Counted from the stretch's first letter, positions 1 through 13,400 are shown. The stretch: 64,000 nucleotides of DNA from Sphagnum compactum (GCA_965153455.1 OZ234503.1:3286001-3350000); one strand, 5' to 3'. The notes: a model not told the origin generated them from the letters alone. Translations and numbers: made by a program.

Positions 1-679
1 TATTCATTTAAAAAATTAAAATGAATGAAAATCATTTAAAAAATTCCACATGGCAAAAAACTATTTGGTCACATGTATTAATCAAAAACCATCCAAAGTT
101 GACAATGGAGATTAAAATTTTACTATTTAAAATCAAATTATTTAATTTTCTTCAAACATTCCATGTGACCTTGTTTCATTGGTCTCCATGGTAGTTGCAT
201 TTTAGTCACATATGTTATCACATACACCTACTAGCATGGCAAAGGTATATGAACAGTCATTGGATGATCCCAAATCGATTGATCGTATATTTCATCCAAC
301 AACCAACATAATGTCATGGTGATATCATCATTTGGAGCTAATGTCAATTGCAACTTTTCCACTGTTACTAATGGGCAAATTAGTAGTATATGTCACTTGC
401 AACTAAAAACTAGTCACAAATTGAAGTAAAAAATCAACAAATTTCTTAAAGTACAAAAACCAAACTCACAAATCAAACATGTGAATTACTTTCATTAGAC
501 CCTAAATTACACCCATAAGGGCATAATTTTATTTGGTTGAACCCACCATGAACACCACACTTTCGTTTTATTGAACCCATTGAACTTTTTTAAAATATGG
601 GAAATATTTACTTAATGTTTTTTTCATTATTATTTTTTGGTGAATACATTGATTAGAGCATATAGAATTTAAAGCCTTA

Positions 680-710
<31 letters not shown>

Positions 711-1925
711 CTAATCATTGCATTTAATTCAAAAATTCAAGAATATAACAATATTTACTTTCCTCAAATTGTTTCATTAGGAACACAAGTTTGCAAAATT
801 CTAAAATAGTATTAGTTTTATTACAAGTGGTGTTATACTAATAAATTTTTGTTGAATCCTAATCAAATTATTTGTATAAATCACATGACTTGTACTTTTT
901 AATATGCCAACATTCACTAGCATGGTATAAATAAAACTTGTAAATGAATTCTATGACATTCATTATTGTATACCACTTGTATGGATTTTTGTTTCCAAAA
1001 TTGCTACAATTGATTAGTAAGTTAAAACAATGATTCAACATTTCATAAACAATAAAAAGTAATAATGTAATGAACTTCAAAAAACTCCATAGTTGCAAGA
1101 TTTTTTTAAGTCCTTAAATTGGAGAATGAATCTTTATAGTGTTTGGAACCTTATCATTTCATTAAGTTCTATATGATGTAAGGAAGTTTAGGTTATCTTG
1201 TCTTGTTTGAAAAAAGAAAAAAACGAAAAAGAAGACAATTCAATTGTGATGGGAATAGGATGGTGTTAATATGAAATGTTTTTAGTGTTCAAATTTGGAT
1301 ATTTATGGATTCTTCAAGTGCCAAAAATGAGCCCACCATAGCTTGCAAATACACTTGTGTTCAAGGATGGCATACATGTGACCCTACATAATGCTTTTTT
1401 ACAAACAAAGGCCTTGGTCATTCTAAGAATTAAAAAATGTTGTGCGTCAATTATGACACTATGAAATTGTTCTACATGTGGTTGCATGTATAAAGTGTGA
1501 CCAACTATTGCATCATCCTTTTTAATAATATTTAATTACAATTTAGACTAAAATCACATCTACACCCCTCAAAAATTTGTTGATTCTTTGGGGGAATGCA
1601 TGAAATAACTATTAGCCAAGGGAAGTGTTTGTTGGGGTGATGCATTGCATATAAATCCAGAGAAAACATTGATGCATAATTGCATTCATTCATGAAAACC
1701 ATCACGAATGTCAATATACTTGACCTTCAAGTTATTGTGAGAACATATGAAAAATTAAACAAATAGTGTGAATCATGACTAGTCTTTGCAATGCACATGG
1801 ATATGATGAAAGCAAGTTTGTTGCTACCAACATGAACTATACACTACACCATCCATACACATTAGATCTTTAATTACATATATATATTATCTAATGCAAA
1901 TTAATGTATAACCTTAAGATTTTTT
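1..1925. other. AT-rich intergenic DNA
   Basis: No coding sequence or RNA gene is recognisable here. The open frames are short, low-complexity and unlike any family I know. The one distinct feature is a TG microsatellite, listed separately. Confidence 0.6.
681..706. repeat. (TG)n microsatellite
   Basis: About 13 uninterrupted GT units lie in AT-rich intergenic DNA. Confidence 0.95.
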
Positions 1926-1929
1926 GATT

Positions 1930-2730
1930 GCCATTTAGGACAACTCATTCTTCTCAACCAGTCTTAATAACAACCACACAATCTTTAGTTAATTTATGTG
2001 CTTTGATCAAGGCTCCTATAGAACAAGAGCTCTATGTAAGAGGATGCACATGGAGAGAAAAAACATATAAAAATATATATATATTTAGGGTGGCTCTTTC
2101 CTTGTCTACAATGTTGGCATCAATACCATGCTTGACAAAATATTTTGCCGCTACCTCTTGCTCACAAATTGTGAAATAATGTAATGTTGTCTACCCATGT
2201 ATATCCTACATTGGATTCCAAAGAGGAATCAAATGAATCTAACAAAACACAAAACAAAAGTTTTGACGATGGTAATTGTTTTTTCAATCTTGAAGTCTCT
2301 TCTAATGGGCTCTTTAATATTCACTTAACTCATGATGTTATTATTTATCCATGAAAATCAACAATCCACCATACCTTGATGACATCATTGTGGTCAAGAA
2401 AAAATGTCACTATTATTGCAGTTCCCGACTCAAATTTGATTCATAATACTCAAAACCACAAACCACATCAAGGTTATACACATCAAATTTCTTTTTAAGT
2501 GCTACATGCACATTTATTTCTACCCCTTTTGCTAAAAGAATCTCCATTACACTTAATTAACCACAATCTACTACCCGCATCAAGAGTTTGTGGCCATCAT
2601 TATCTGTTAAATTTTCATGCATTCTCATATCTTTCAACTTCAAAAAATGCAAATTAGTTTCCCCAATTAAAACTAGAGAAATAACTAACAATAAGCACCT
2701 TCCACTTTCCAAGAAAATCAACTTTTCATT
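1930..2730 (-). pseudogene. decayed ankyrin-repeat gene fragment
   Basis: Read on the minus strand, this stretch gives pieces of ankyrin repeats in more than one frame. Near 2163-2087 the residues VAAKYFVKHGIDANIVDKE match the second helix, loop and turn of a repeat (pattern V-x3-L-x2-G-A-D-x-N). Near 2590-2510 a second piece reads HKLLMRVVDCG, a stop, then MEILLAKGVEINV, again helix plus G-x-x-x-N/D. The pieces are separated by stops and frameshifts, so no product can be made. Ankyrin repeats bind proteins and occur in many plant families, so the parent gene cannot be named. The boundaries are approximate. The assignment rests on the repeat pattern alone and is an inference. Confidence 0.5.
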
Positions 2731-2739
2731 CAATTTGAA

Positions 2740-3580
2740 TGTTGAACCTTTGACATTTTAATAGGTTCAATCTTCACACCTTATTTCTTAAAGGGTTAAT
2801 AAGCATCACCCTTCACATCAACAAAAATGTCATGGTAAGGAATTGACCGAGTCCCTCCAAATCACAACCTTGAATTACCTCCAAGGATTTGCACACCAAA
2901 GGAAAGCAATATGATGTTCAAATTTTCAATCCTAGACATGAATGGATCTAAATTTTAATGATTTGACTACATCTTGCATGATCTAATCATTTAACAATGT
3001 GCAATTTTGAACAAGAACTAAACAAACAAACTCAAGTTGCCTTTGATTTTCAAGTTATTACGTTCCACATCACCCATGAAGACAAATGTTTTCTTTATAA
3101 TTCATGGAACCAAAATTTAACATCATTGATGTTGCATAATTGCAAATGTTAATGCATGTTAGATTCATTGATTATTTGTCAGGGAGAAGTTCATGCTACA
3201 TAATTTTGTAAATAGAAATCAATGGCCTTATCAGGGTTTAACCTACCCTTCTTTTCCTACACCTACTATTGAAGTTTTCAAATTGCCACTTCTTGTCTTT
3301 TAGATCTTCAAATTGAAAATGCAACCTCAATTTAAATATTTATGTTTCAAAAACTTTTTGAAGGTGTAAAAGAAACATAGTTTGGACAAGGTTTGATCCA
3401 CCAAACCTATGTATTCCAAAGTTTTGGGATAACTTGGGATCCTCAACTCCCGAAATGGGAATTTGATTAGGAATGTTGGGATTCATTTTTTTGCATTTTC
3501 TCCCACTTGTGGAAATGTGCTCGCTTCACAAGACATTCTTTTGGCCTACTTCCTTTGTCATGCCCCAATTTTGGTTATGA
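2740..3580. other. intergenic DNA, nothing recognised
   Basis: AT-rich sequence with no open frame or structure that I can assign. Part of it may be further decayed sequence of the neighbouring ankyrin relic. Confidence 0.5.
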
Positions 3581-3589
3581 ACCCAAAAC

Positions 3590-4060
3590 TAAAGCTATGA
3601 CGATGAAGACCTTGGATTCCCAAAATTAAAAAGGTTGGCACAGAACACCACATTAAATATGTCTAGTGAATATAAAAGCATGATTGAAGACCATGGCAAG
3701 GACCTTATGCTAAAAACAAAAATAAAAGACCATGAAGTGTGAGTGCAAAAACCTTAAGTTCGAGAGTAAGAATAGAAATCCATGAAGAACATAGTGATGA
3801 GTACTTCGAGTGGAGATCACAACGAACACCAATGACCTTGGGCTAAATAACAAGAACAATGATCATGAAAAAATCACAATAAATGTTTTGAAAGGAATAG
3901 AATACCATGATGAACACCAATTGAAAACCTCATGTCTGATATCAAGAAAAAATGACCATGAAAAGCAACACAATGAGAAACTCAAGTGGAACAAAAGACC
4001 ATGATGAAGACCTCAAATTGGAAAGTGAGAATAAAAGACCATGTGGCATGGCAAGGACAA
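3590..4060 (+). repeat. degenerate minisatellite, unit about 45-60 bp
   Basis: A drifting unit recurs with the core 'gaataaaagaccatgatgaagacctc'-like wording, broken up by small indels. The short string 'gaccatg' or 'ccatgaag' appears about eight times, usually followed by 'gaccttg' or 'gacctca'. Open frames of 64 and 67 codons across it come from this low-complexity repeat, not from a gene. Confidence 0.6.
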
Positions 4061-4069
4061 CAAGCTTCA

Positions 4070-6130
4070 AAGTTATGGTGAGTCACAATAGGAGGTTGGA
4101 AGGGGGTGAACATGAGCTTGCCCTTGTCCCCATGTGGTGTCATGGGTGTTGTTAAATTAGGTTAAAATTTGAACAATCATGGTTTTAAAATCATGGTGTG
4201 TGTGTATGATGAATCAACAATTATTTGTTTTTGAAAAAAAAAAGAGGGTTGTGTACAAATATTGACATTGAAATATCCATAAATGTTAAGTAGAGCAATC
4301 GAACCATGTTGGTAGTGGGATGAGTGTTGTCCATGTGTCAAGTGTAGGATGTTCAATTATAAGAGGCCCTTTGTGCTACAAATGAAAACACAACTATTCA
4401 AAAGAAGTAATTAAAAACTTAAGATCCCCCTACTTGATATCTTGGACTTATTTTTTACTTAATTGGAAATATATAAAGGTTATAGGTGCACAAACAAAGC
4501 TCGATGTACTAATGGCTTTAAAATCAAGGTGAAAGCGTGGTAAAGTATACACAAAAAGTAGTGTAATCGACAAAATATTGGGGTAATAAATAAAAGGACT
4601 AACAAGTAATTGATTTTATGGGGATAATAATATTTTTTTGGGTATATTAAATTTTAACTCTTGTTTGCATGGATTTCAAAAGTTAAATTTTTATAATCAT
4701 GTTTTTAAAAACTATTTGCAAGTACTTGAATTGGACCTAAAATTTGTGGTAGTTTGAAAAATAAAGTTCAAATATTTTAATATAGGTGAAATATTTTTGC
4801 AAGTTTTTGAATTTTTTTTCAATCACCTCAATTGATGTGATGAACATTCTTATATAAATTTGTTGGTTAATGGAATGTGTTTTCACAGCTAAAATAATCC
4901 CCAACCTTAAAAAATGACATAATTTTTGGGGAAAATTTTGGGGTATTTTTTCAAGTCCAAATGATATGACACAAATTGCTTTGAAAAGCTAAAGGGATAC
5001 TAAAGATGCTTGTGGAAAAAAAAAAAAGTTTCGTATGTTCTAGAATGCTAATGGAAGGTTAAAAGTTTGAAAGACTATTTTTTGGGTGTTTTGAAGTAGA
5101 AAACAAAGTAACAATTATGTACAAAATATTTTGCTTACACCCACTGATGGGTCAAATGAAAGTTCTTTGTGCACATAAATTGTTGGAGTGTTTAAACATT
5201 CGTTCAATGACCAACTTACCTTCAAGATTATCAATGATACGAAACATCAAAAGAATATGCAAAAGCCTCCTATGGTGATCCTTTAAATAGTTGAAAAGAG
5301 AAAAAATTATTGGGGAATTACATTTGTGTTGTAATTAAGTTTTGTTATTAATTATTACTAGAAAAATGTTTAACAACCTTTACATGCATCTTCACTTAAT
5401 AGTAATAGAATGGCTTATACAGAACATTTATGAAGGTATTTAAATGGTTTCCCATTTTGTAGAATTTAGTTTTTTGTGTTTATGGGTGTGGATGGGGAAT
5501 AAATTAACACTCCATGTTGGATGTGGTAAACATAAGTAAAGCCCCAAATAGGGGATGTGTGTGGAAATACTCCTATAATCTTTAATAGGTTTTGTTGTAA
5601 AAGAAAAATTGTCATGATTTTTTTCATTTTTTAGCATCACATTGGTTATGAGAAAGCTAAAGGGATCTCACATTAAATGATGGCATGTTCTAGGAACCTA
5701 TCTAAACATTAAAAAAATTGTTACCAAACCAAAACCAATAGGGAAATGTTCCAACATGATTTTCAATTTTTTGCAAATCTAATGATTTTTTTTCTCAAAA
5801 AAAAAAGTGATCAAATATTCCCTTTTCATATTTATTTTTCACATTTGTGCAAAATTTCAAACCAAAAAAAAAAACCTAGTCATGACATGTGTATTTGAGT
5901 GTTTTCAATCACATTGTCACATTTTGAAAGAATTACATGAATTTTTGCATACGATGGGTGCCCTAACTATTTTTGAAAAAAATAAATTGAATATTTAATG
6001 TTGTGGATTATGGATTGATAACAAAGTCACTTGGAGATGAGTGCACATTTGAGGAGGTGGCGGAGAAAAAACAAATTATCAAAAGATGAATGTGAATTTT
6101 TAACAACCAAATTATGAGGATGAATAATCT
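4070..6130. other. AT-rich intergenic DNA
   Basis: No gene, RNA or clear repeat is seen. Around 4528 a short string (gtgaaagcgtggtaaagtat) resembles the terminal repeat of the element nested in the Copia copy at 26385, so a distant relative may start here. Confidence 0.5.
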
Positions 6131-6132
6131 CA

Positions 6133-6205
6133 CCTAGTTTCTAGGGGCCAAAATCCCTTGAAGCTACTATACTCTATAATGATTTACAAGGCAGGGCCAA
6201 TAAAA
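6133..6205 (+). repeat. partial copy of the 330-bp dispersed repeat
   Basis: The string 'ctaggggccaaaatccctt' and the next 30 bases match the 3' third of the dispersed repeat at 15242, 17234 and 60591 (plus strand) and 58245 (minus strand). The 5' two thirds are absent. Confidence 0.65.
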
Positions 6206-6645
6206 GCCCAAATGACATCACCCCGATCCTTGGGATGATATCCTCTTCTTCACATGTATGGAAACAACAAACAAACAAAGAAAGGCTTGGGTATTATAGG
6301 AAAGAGGTTGGGGGCAAAACTAGAAAGAGCCAAACAATTGGATAACTGAAGGCCACGTGAAATGTAGGGAGCACACTTCATGCTTCTTGTGCACATCCAA
6401 CTCCCCTAATTTTAGACTATACCTACAAATACTAATGGCCTTCTCATTCACCCAAGGTGCTTTCATTTTAAATTTTTTTTTAAATAAATATTTTCTAAAA
6501 ATTAAATATATGTAGTTATAAATATATTTTGGGTATGCAAAAGATTGAAAAAACTTGTGACAAATAAGAAATTTTTTTTTACCAACTTCTTTCCATGTGG
6601 GTGTTTTTTCTAAGCTCATATTTTATATTCGTTAAAATGTAAAAT
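6206..6645. other. intergenic DNA
   Basis: No gene is recognised. A 99-codon minus-strand frame (6320-6619) is low-complexity and matches nothing I know. Confidence 0.5.
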
Positions 6646-6740
6646 TTGGAATGGGCCCACCCTTGCCAATCATGTTGGGTGCATCACCTATCTCGCCCTA
6701 ATGGGAAAAACACTAAATATCCCACCCCCATACTTGAATT
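6646..6740 (+). repeat. partial copy of a short repeat also at 59191
   Basis: The string 'catgttgggtgcatcacctatctcgccctaa' here and its counterpart near 59231 differ at a few positions only, with similar flanking words (ggaatgg, ccttgcc). This looks like half of the small inverted-repeat element described at 59191. Confidence 0.45.
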
Positions 6741-6849
6741 TGATGGTCTCCTTTTATTTATTTATTTATTTGTTTATTTATTTAGTTTGAAAGTTGGCCA
6801 AAGAATCCCAGAAAGCAAGCAAAATGTTTTTTTTGTCCTTACCGGATGA

Positions 6850-7260
6850 CCCCATTCACACTGTTTGTTAGTCCATGATTGGATTTCGAGAAAGTGGCGG
6901 CCACGAAACAGCTGTGCCGCCCAATTCTCACCGTATCACCTACTCACCGCCTGCCACCTGGGTCAGAACCACGAGGCTGCCACGCGCCCTCAAACTGCGT
7001 GGCCCCTCCATCGGAACCAGGGCATCCGGAAACTCTCGACCTTCCGACACGTGTCACTGTTGACTGTACCTCGAGTCGTAGATGCCAAGTTCACTTTCTT
7101 GTCGTTCCGAAATTAACGGTTGTCACTTCGTTTCTTTTGCGCAATTATAGGTTTTTTCTTTCCCTCTCCCCCCACCCCCAAAATCTTTCCCTACTTTCCA
7201 GTACTTTCTTTTACGTTAGTAGGGAGTGGGTGGGTCCCCATCTTTTACATATATAGTCTT
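6850..7260 (+). promoter_or_regulatory. GC-rich island with promoter-like motifs (orphan promoter?)
   Basis: A sharp rise in GC and CpG content sets this block apart from its AT-rich surroundings. It contains a palindromic G-box (gacacgtgtc, 7046-7055), a W-box core (TTGAC, 7060-7064) and CT-rich tracts. A TATA-like string (catatatag) lies near 7248. G-box and W-box motifs bind bZIP/bHLH and WRKY factors in plants. Open frames across the block (83, 125 and 62 codons) overlap in different frames and look non-coding. No gene follows downstream, so this may be a promoter whose gene was lost, or a captured fragment. Confidence 0.4.
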
Positions 7261-7351
7261 GGCACCTTCCTTTGTCCTTTTCTTTTAGCCGTTGGTCTTT
7301 AGTTAAGGAGAAAAGGGGGCCAATAGAAAAACACAAAATAATAAATAAAAG

Positions 7352-7359
<8 letters not shown>

Positions 7360-7383
<24 letters not shown>
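7360..7383. repeat. 24-base poly-G tract
   Basis: Uninterrupted G run following an A/G-rich stretch. The exact length may be a sequencing estimate. Confidence 0.9.
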
Positions 7384-7389
7384 AGTTTG

Positions 7390-7920
7390 GGGCTCTCAAA
7401 GTGGACCCAGGCCCAGGTAGTGGGGGTGGGCTGGGTTGGGACCATTTAAAGTGGACCCAACCTCAAGTTGTCCACCCTCAAGCAAAATGCCCATGTGAGA
7501 TTCATGTTTTAAATTTTATTATTAGTTTGACATCCGGGTACATAATGGGACATTGGGGAGGGAGGGAGGGGGGCCCAACTTGCTTGAGGGAGAAACCCTA
7601 ATAAATTATTATAGATTAGACAAGCTTCCTTTGGTTTCATTCATGGTACCAATATTCTATGGTTCTTTCCTACCTTCTACAAGCTTAAGTAGTAGAATGG
7701 CTTGGAATAAAAATGGGATGTGTTCATAGTTCCTACACAATTGTAGTATGAAGTATGAAGCCACCTCACCCATCCATGAAATCCTATGAAAAAAATATAT
7801 CGACCTCTCCTATTAATTAGATGAGGTGCCTTGCAAGTTCAATTTTTTTTTGCAACAAGCCTAATTGATTGGCCCATCACTCCAAAAAAATGAAACTATG
7901 GAGGTTCCCGAAAATTAAAA
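7390..7920. other. intergenic DNA
   Basis: G-rich at first, then AT-rich. The words 'gtggaccca' and 'ttaaagtggacccaa' recur at about 7401 and 7450. No gene is seen. Confidence 0.5.
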
Positions 7921-8142
7921 GGTTCTATTTGGAAGTATAGAGTTCTTCCCCTTTGGCTCACCTATATAAGTGAAAGGAGGACAACATTTGCCAAAGCATA
8001 TGGGACAAAAGTGAGATGCTATGCAGAAAGTGTTGGGTAACACATTGGGAACTTGGGGAACATAGTGGAAAAGTTGATGGGAACCCATTGGGAACATATT
8101 GGATATTGAAAAAAAAAAATGTTCCCCCTACTCCCCCAAACT
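7921..8142 (+). repeat. dispersed repeat family 3, copy 1
   Basis: This copy shares with 31600-31795 the string 'ccaaagcatatggga', then 'acacattgggaa', 'acatagtgg' and a C-rich end. It also matches the reverse complement of 17836-18030. Internally, 'gggaacacattgggaac'-like words repeat. No coding capacity is seen; the open frames over it are chance. Confidence 0.65.
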
Positions 8143-10225
8143 TAAAAGGAAAAAAAGCAAGGCACCTTGAGCGCATGCTTGCACCATTCCATTGGTTGCA
8201 TGAAATTTCTCTTCCCAAAAGAGTTGGTTACTATTTTTGGCCTGGGCTAATACCCCTTGCAAAGAACACCCTACCTATTATTATGTTAATTCTTTTGTTT
8301 TTCCAGTAAATTCAACATGTGGTGGCAAGGTCCCAACATAGTCAAAAATATCAACACAAGCCTCAATATGTTGTATGTTGGCAAAAGTAAATGTTCTTCC
8401 TTTGATCATCCCAAACAATGTGCATATCTAATCTTGAGCATTTTGGCACCATGTGTGCCTAAAATCTTTGGACGGATAAAATAGGTTAGATATTTTAACT
8501 TGGGCTCCGCACTATTGTGCACACCATTGACGATCAACTCATTGATTGATAAGAAGCAATTGAATTGATTTTGTGAAAATTAAGTTCCATTTGAATGAAA
8601 TTATTGAATGACATTGCATGCATTTTGAATTGAACAAATTCAAATACATTGATTGGAATTTGAATTGAATTGAATTCCAATTCAATTGACAAGAAATGGG
8701 ATACAAATTGGTAGAGAAGGTATTGAAAATTTGGTTGTGAACATGGTGTTGAAAAAAATACTTTCAAAAAACACAAATACAAAAAGATGTCTTTCCATGC
8801 TTTTTTACTTGGGAATGGGCTAAATAGATTTTGAGGTGGAATTTGGTAGAACAAAATATTATGAAACCTTATAGTCGTCCTACCTAAACCAACCAATGAA
8901 TCATCATCACTTAAATCTATTAAGGTAGAATGTCAAAAAAGTGAAACATTTTGTCATCAACCAATAACAAGTGCTACAAGATTTTGTAGTCATGACTAAT
9001 TTTTTTATTTTTGCAATTAGATCAAGAATTTTCTTTAAGTTTTTAATGGTTTTTAGTAGTCTTTTGGATTGATTGGTTTGTCACCAAGTTTTAAAATCAT
9101 TCTTTGTCCTCATGGGTTCTCATTATGTGCAAATCATTAGGTCATTGGTTGAAATCAAACCATTTCCATTTGACATTAGCTCAATAGAAATGCAAATGCA
9201 ATTTTCTTTAATTTTCAATAAACCACGTATAACAATAAAACTTTGTTCATTACACAAAAATTCCTTCAAGTCAAATTTTACATGGTCCATAGTCAATGAT
9301 TATGATCCACGAGTTATTATGAAAAGTCTCATAATATTATGGTTTATATATTGAAGCCATGGGGGTGAGACATGGTAAGGAGTAATGCAAGTGGAATGTA
9401 CTTAGGTATTTTTACAATATTACAATGATAAAAAAATAGTGCAAGGGAAGGTTCATGAGGTTGACAAATGTGGTTGAACAATTAAAGGTATTTTTTTAAC
9501 TCTTTGATTTGGCCTAAATGATAGTGGTAGTTGTTTGCAAAAAATGACTTGTGTGTGTAAAGGAAAACACATTCTTATTATGATGCTTAAAACAAATGAC
9601 AAAAAAAATTGGTTTGGTGATTAAGACCATGATGCCTATATTGGTCAAGGTGCAAATTTCCCAAATTAAAGAGAGCATATCCAAGTGTTTTTCTAATAAT
9701 GTGGGTATATCACCATGTGCTTCCATTATGATTGTGGATGAAAACTCTTGCCATATAAAGTGGCAACATATGATGAGTTTGGAAAATATATGCTTTGAAC
9801 ATGGAACCTTTGTTGTAAACCCTAAACATGGCACAAAGACACTTATGGTTGAATGTATCTTGTTCCCATGATCATGATCAATTATATGTACATTCATGTG
9901 AATGACAATGGTTGTGTCACGGGCATGAAACAACAAGATTTCCAAACCTTATAAACAAAGGCATGTTTAGTTTTAAGTCCAAATCATGGAATAGGAAAAT
10001 CAAAAGCAAAAACATGATGTGTGCATGATGTGAATGCAAAAAAACTTTATTACAAAAACATGACAAGAAAAAAAAAAGATCGTGACATACATACGTATTC
10101 AAATTGGTGTTGAACATATTAAAGGTAATGGGGAATTCTACCTTTATTTGTACCCATTAGGCATTTAGTTAAAAAACATTTCTCAAAAAACTTTCAACCT
10201 ACATGTGACCCATGTTCACCCATGT
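8143..10225. other. AT-rich intergenic DNA
   Basis: Open frames of 120 codons (8534-8896, minus), 93 codons (9073-9354, plus) and 143 codons (9514-9945, minus, overlapped by a plus-strand frame) show no motif I recognise. All are low-complexity in composition, so I do not call a gene. Confidence 0.5.
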
Positions 10226-10415
10226 GCAAATTATGAGTGAACTAAAATTCAATTAAGAGTGAACTGAAAATTAATTCATTTTTAATTGGAAGTAAATTAA
10301 AAGTGTACAAAAAATGAACTAAAAGTTAATTGAAGGTGAATTAAAATTTGACTGAAAATTAATCGAAAGTGAATTAAAACTAAACTAAAAATTAGGTATA
10401 AGTTCATTACAAGTC
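10200..10415 (-). repeat. degenerate tandem array, related to 33040-33200
   Basis: Variants of a 12-16 bp unit recur (gtgaactaaaaatt, gtgaattaaaa, gaactaaaagttaatt). The reverse complement reads like the array at 33040, and both are flanked by 'catg' plus 'gggt/accc' words, so the two are inverted relatives. Confidence 0.55.
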
Positions 10416-10439
10416 ATGAATGAATATTCATATGAATGA

Positions 10440-13400
10440 ATTCCATAGTGTTAGCATCCATAATAAATTCATTTTGTGAAGTGTTTTATCCTTTCATTAT
10501 CAAAATATTATAAGGAGTCAATGATCTAAAAGGATCATTGAAAATTGTTGCGAATGTTCTTTGTTATTTTCAAATGAGTGATGTCAACTAATTGAACATA
10601 GATGGAAATTAATGGTCCAATAACTAATACCTTGCTAATGGTAAATTGAACAAATAATGGTCAATGGTTATGGAAGATCCATGTAGTGAAAAGAAAGTAG
10701 GTAGGAAGAAAGGATGTCCTTAAGTCTTGCAAACTCCAAAAGGTGGTGTGTTACTTCTTCAAGATATCATTAGAAAGTTCAACATAAAAATTGCATTAAA
10801 TGAAGTAATCTATATGTTTATGCATCTTATTATACTTTTAGTGTAATAGTTTTATTTGAAAAAGTGAACCTATTGTTGATAAATTTACATATGCATGTTA
10901 AAATTGCTAAAATTGTATGTCCTAAGTGATTGGCAATTCAAGGCCTAGAGAAAAGGTGTGGATATGCAATGTTTATGTGGGTTTTCCTCTTGTTCAATTG
11001 TTGCCTTGATATCTCATTATTTGGTATACAACAAAATTAATTTATGTTGATCAACTTAGGGGAAAAGTGACCATAAAAGCAATGAAGGACATGTGAAATC
11101 ATGTAGCTTTAACAACACATGCAATTTCTGCCTGAAAAGGTTTACTCATCAAGCCACAATGGAACTTTAGAATGCAATGTATGTATGCCTATAAACATAT
11201 ATGCATCAAGGATTATAGGGAAAAAGATTGCCATTAATTGCATATAATGTTCCATAATTGGATATTGCACTTGAAAAAAATGGACAAGTTTTGACAAAAT
11301 AGACTTTTGTTTATGTTAGAATTAGACAAGGGGATAGACATGGGTTTCTACTACTCCATTCATTTGCTTTGAATGTGATGCCATCTTGCTACCATTATGT
11401 TTTTTTAATTTTGTTGCTTATGTCATAAACACTCATAATTTTACATTTCCTAGTAATGCTTTTGTTGCATGTGGTGTCAGTGCATTGCACTTGACCCAAA
11501 TGTTGTAATAAGATGTGTTTGTTAAAAGGATATGTGTTTAGGATGTATTGTATGATGTTTGTGTTTAGAATATATATGTAAATATATCAATTTTCATAAT
11601 TAGTTTGTTAAGTTCCAATATATGTTCAATTCATGAACAAGACCATTGTGTGTCAAGGCTTTAATTTTAAAGAAAAGCCTTCATTTATTTGATCCACAAA
11701 GAATGTGATATTGCTTAATTTTGGAAGTGGCTTAATTGTAGAAGATTCCATTGAAATGTACGAAAAGTTATTGTGTAAAAATGTTTTTTAAACACTGTTT
11801 TAAAGTTTTTGACTCATAAAATTTTGATGTTTGTAAAAATTTGCAATTACATTCCCATATATCCTTCTGCATTAAAATCGCCTCCCTTTTTTCATATGTG
11901 GAAAATCTTTTTTATTTTATTGTTTTTTTGATAATCATCTTCACCATGTTCAAGGTCATTGTTCCCTCTATTTTGGGGTGTGTCCATTAAACATATTTGC
12001 TTGTGAAATGTGTTATAGGTGTTTGTTGTTCCCCTTTTCCAACAAACTCCTCATGCTTATTGGTGTTGGTTGTCCTCTTTTCCAAGTGGCCTTCTTGTTG
12101 TATTATGAAGCCTAACTTTCTTGTGGTGGTTATTTTGTCACATTTTCTTCAATGCTTCAACTCCTTTTCAACTTTTGATTTTTTAGCATCATCTTGTAGG
12201 ATTTCATGTTTTGAAATGTATTGTATTTTTCAACTTTGCTTTTAATTCTTTATGTCAATGATTTTGTTTTCCAATTGTGCATTACCCCTATGATGAACCT
12301 TCATGATTTACAATTGATTTTATAATTTTTTCTATTCTCTTCAAAACAAAATTGTTGGTCCTTTTGTCACAATTGTTTCCCTATTGTGCCCATCTTGTGA
12401 TGCTTTATATAATTGAAACATGAAAAATGATGGAAAGGAAACCTTAGATCTAAACCTCATTATTATCACCTTTGATGTGGTGACATATGCAAACTTTTGT
12501 TGTGGTTGGGGAACAGGCCTCTCCCTTGTGAAAGAAAAGCCTAGATCGATTCATCTCATAAGAGAAGTGGTGCTTTTGTGATGATGATAGGAACAAAACT
12601 TTTTTTTAAGTGCTTTAACACAATGAAGCCATCAAGGAGTGTCCCTTTTTCTCTAGGAAAAAGAAAGTGAGTTGTTTTGGGTGGAAGTTACCACCACTTT
12701 ATGAAGAGCCTTTTTTTATAAAGATTTGTTTTGAGGAGCATTGTATGCTAAGAACTTGGAAGGTTGGATTGGATAGCAATCTCTCCGAGAAGGAAGGTAG
12801 TTTGTTTTGTTTGTTTGTCATGTTGAGATCTTTCAAACCATGTTGCCTTCTGTCACACATTTAGTATCATAGGAACACCCTCATGACTAGGGCTAAACTT
12901 AGGTTGTTTCATAATGTTTAGACTTGTAATGCAAGATTATGAAATATTGAACAATTTTATCATTGAAAATTCAACTAAATTACAAAAACTGGTTTTGGAA
13001 GGAGAAATCAGTTGGGTAATGAGTTCACACTTCAACCAAGAGCATATGCCACACTAATTTCTAATTATCCATGAACATGAAAAAATACAAAAGAGGGAAC
13101 CGTGGCACGTAGATTCTTCCAGTTGTTGTGGTTTTTTGGGGCACAAGACCTAAAGCAATGTCAACAAACACACACACACACCCCTTTAAACTAGCAATTT
13201 GAAACCAACAAAACCCAAAACAACTTTGACAAATTTAACAAACTTTGACAAAATGAAATAAAATGGTGCTCCCATTTCACTCTATGTGCAAGGGACAACT
13301 GTAGTAAAGTTCAATGGAGTTATCAACTACCTAAACTTCTTAGTTTGATTGATTAGTGATGTCTTGATTTTGGGTTGGGGGGTGTTACTCCCTCTCCTGT

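Noticed and set aside
3810-4155. Two plus-strand frames of 64 and 67 codons
   Set aside because: Produced by the gaccatga minisatellite.
6879-7256. 125-codon plus-strand frame in the GC-rich island
   Set aside because: Three overlapping frames are open at once and none shows a domain; GC-rich islands lack stops by chance.
9514-9945. 143-codon minus-strand frame, overlapped by a 91-codon plus-strand frame
   Set aside because: His/Ile/Thr-rich low-complexity reading, no motif, frames on both strands: composition-driven chance.
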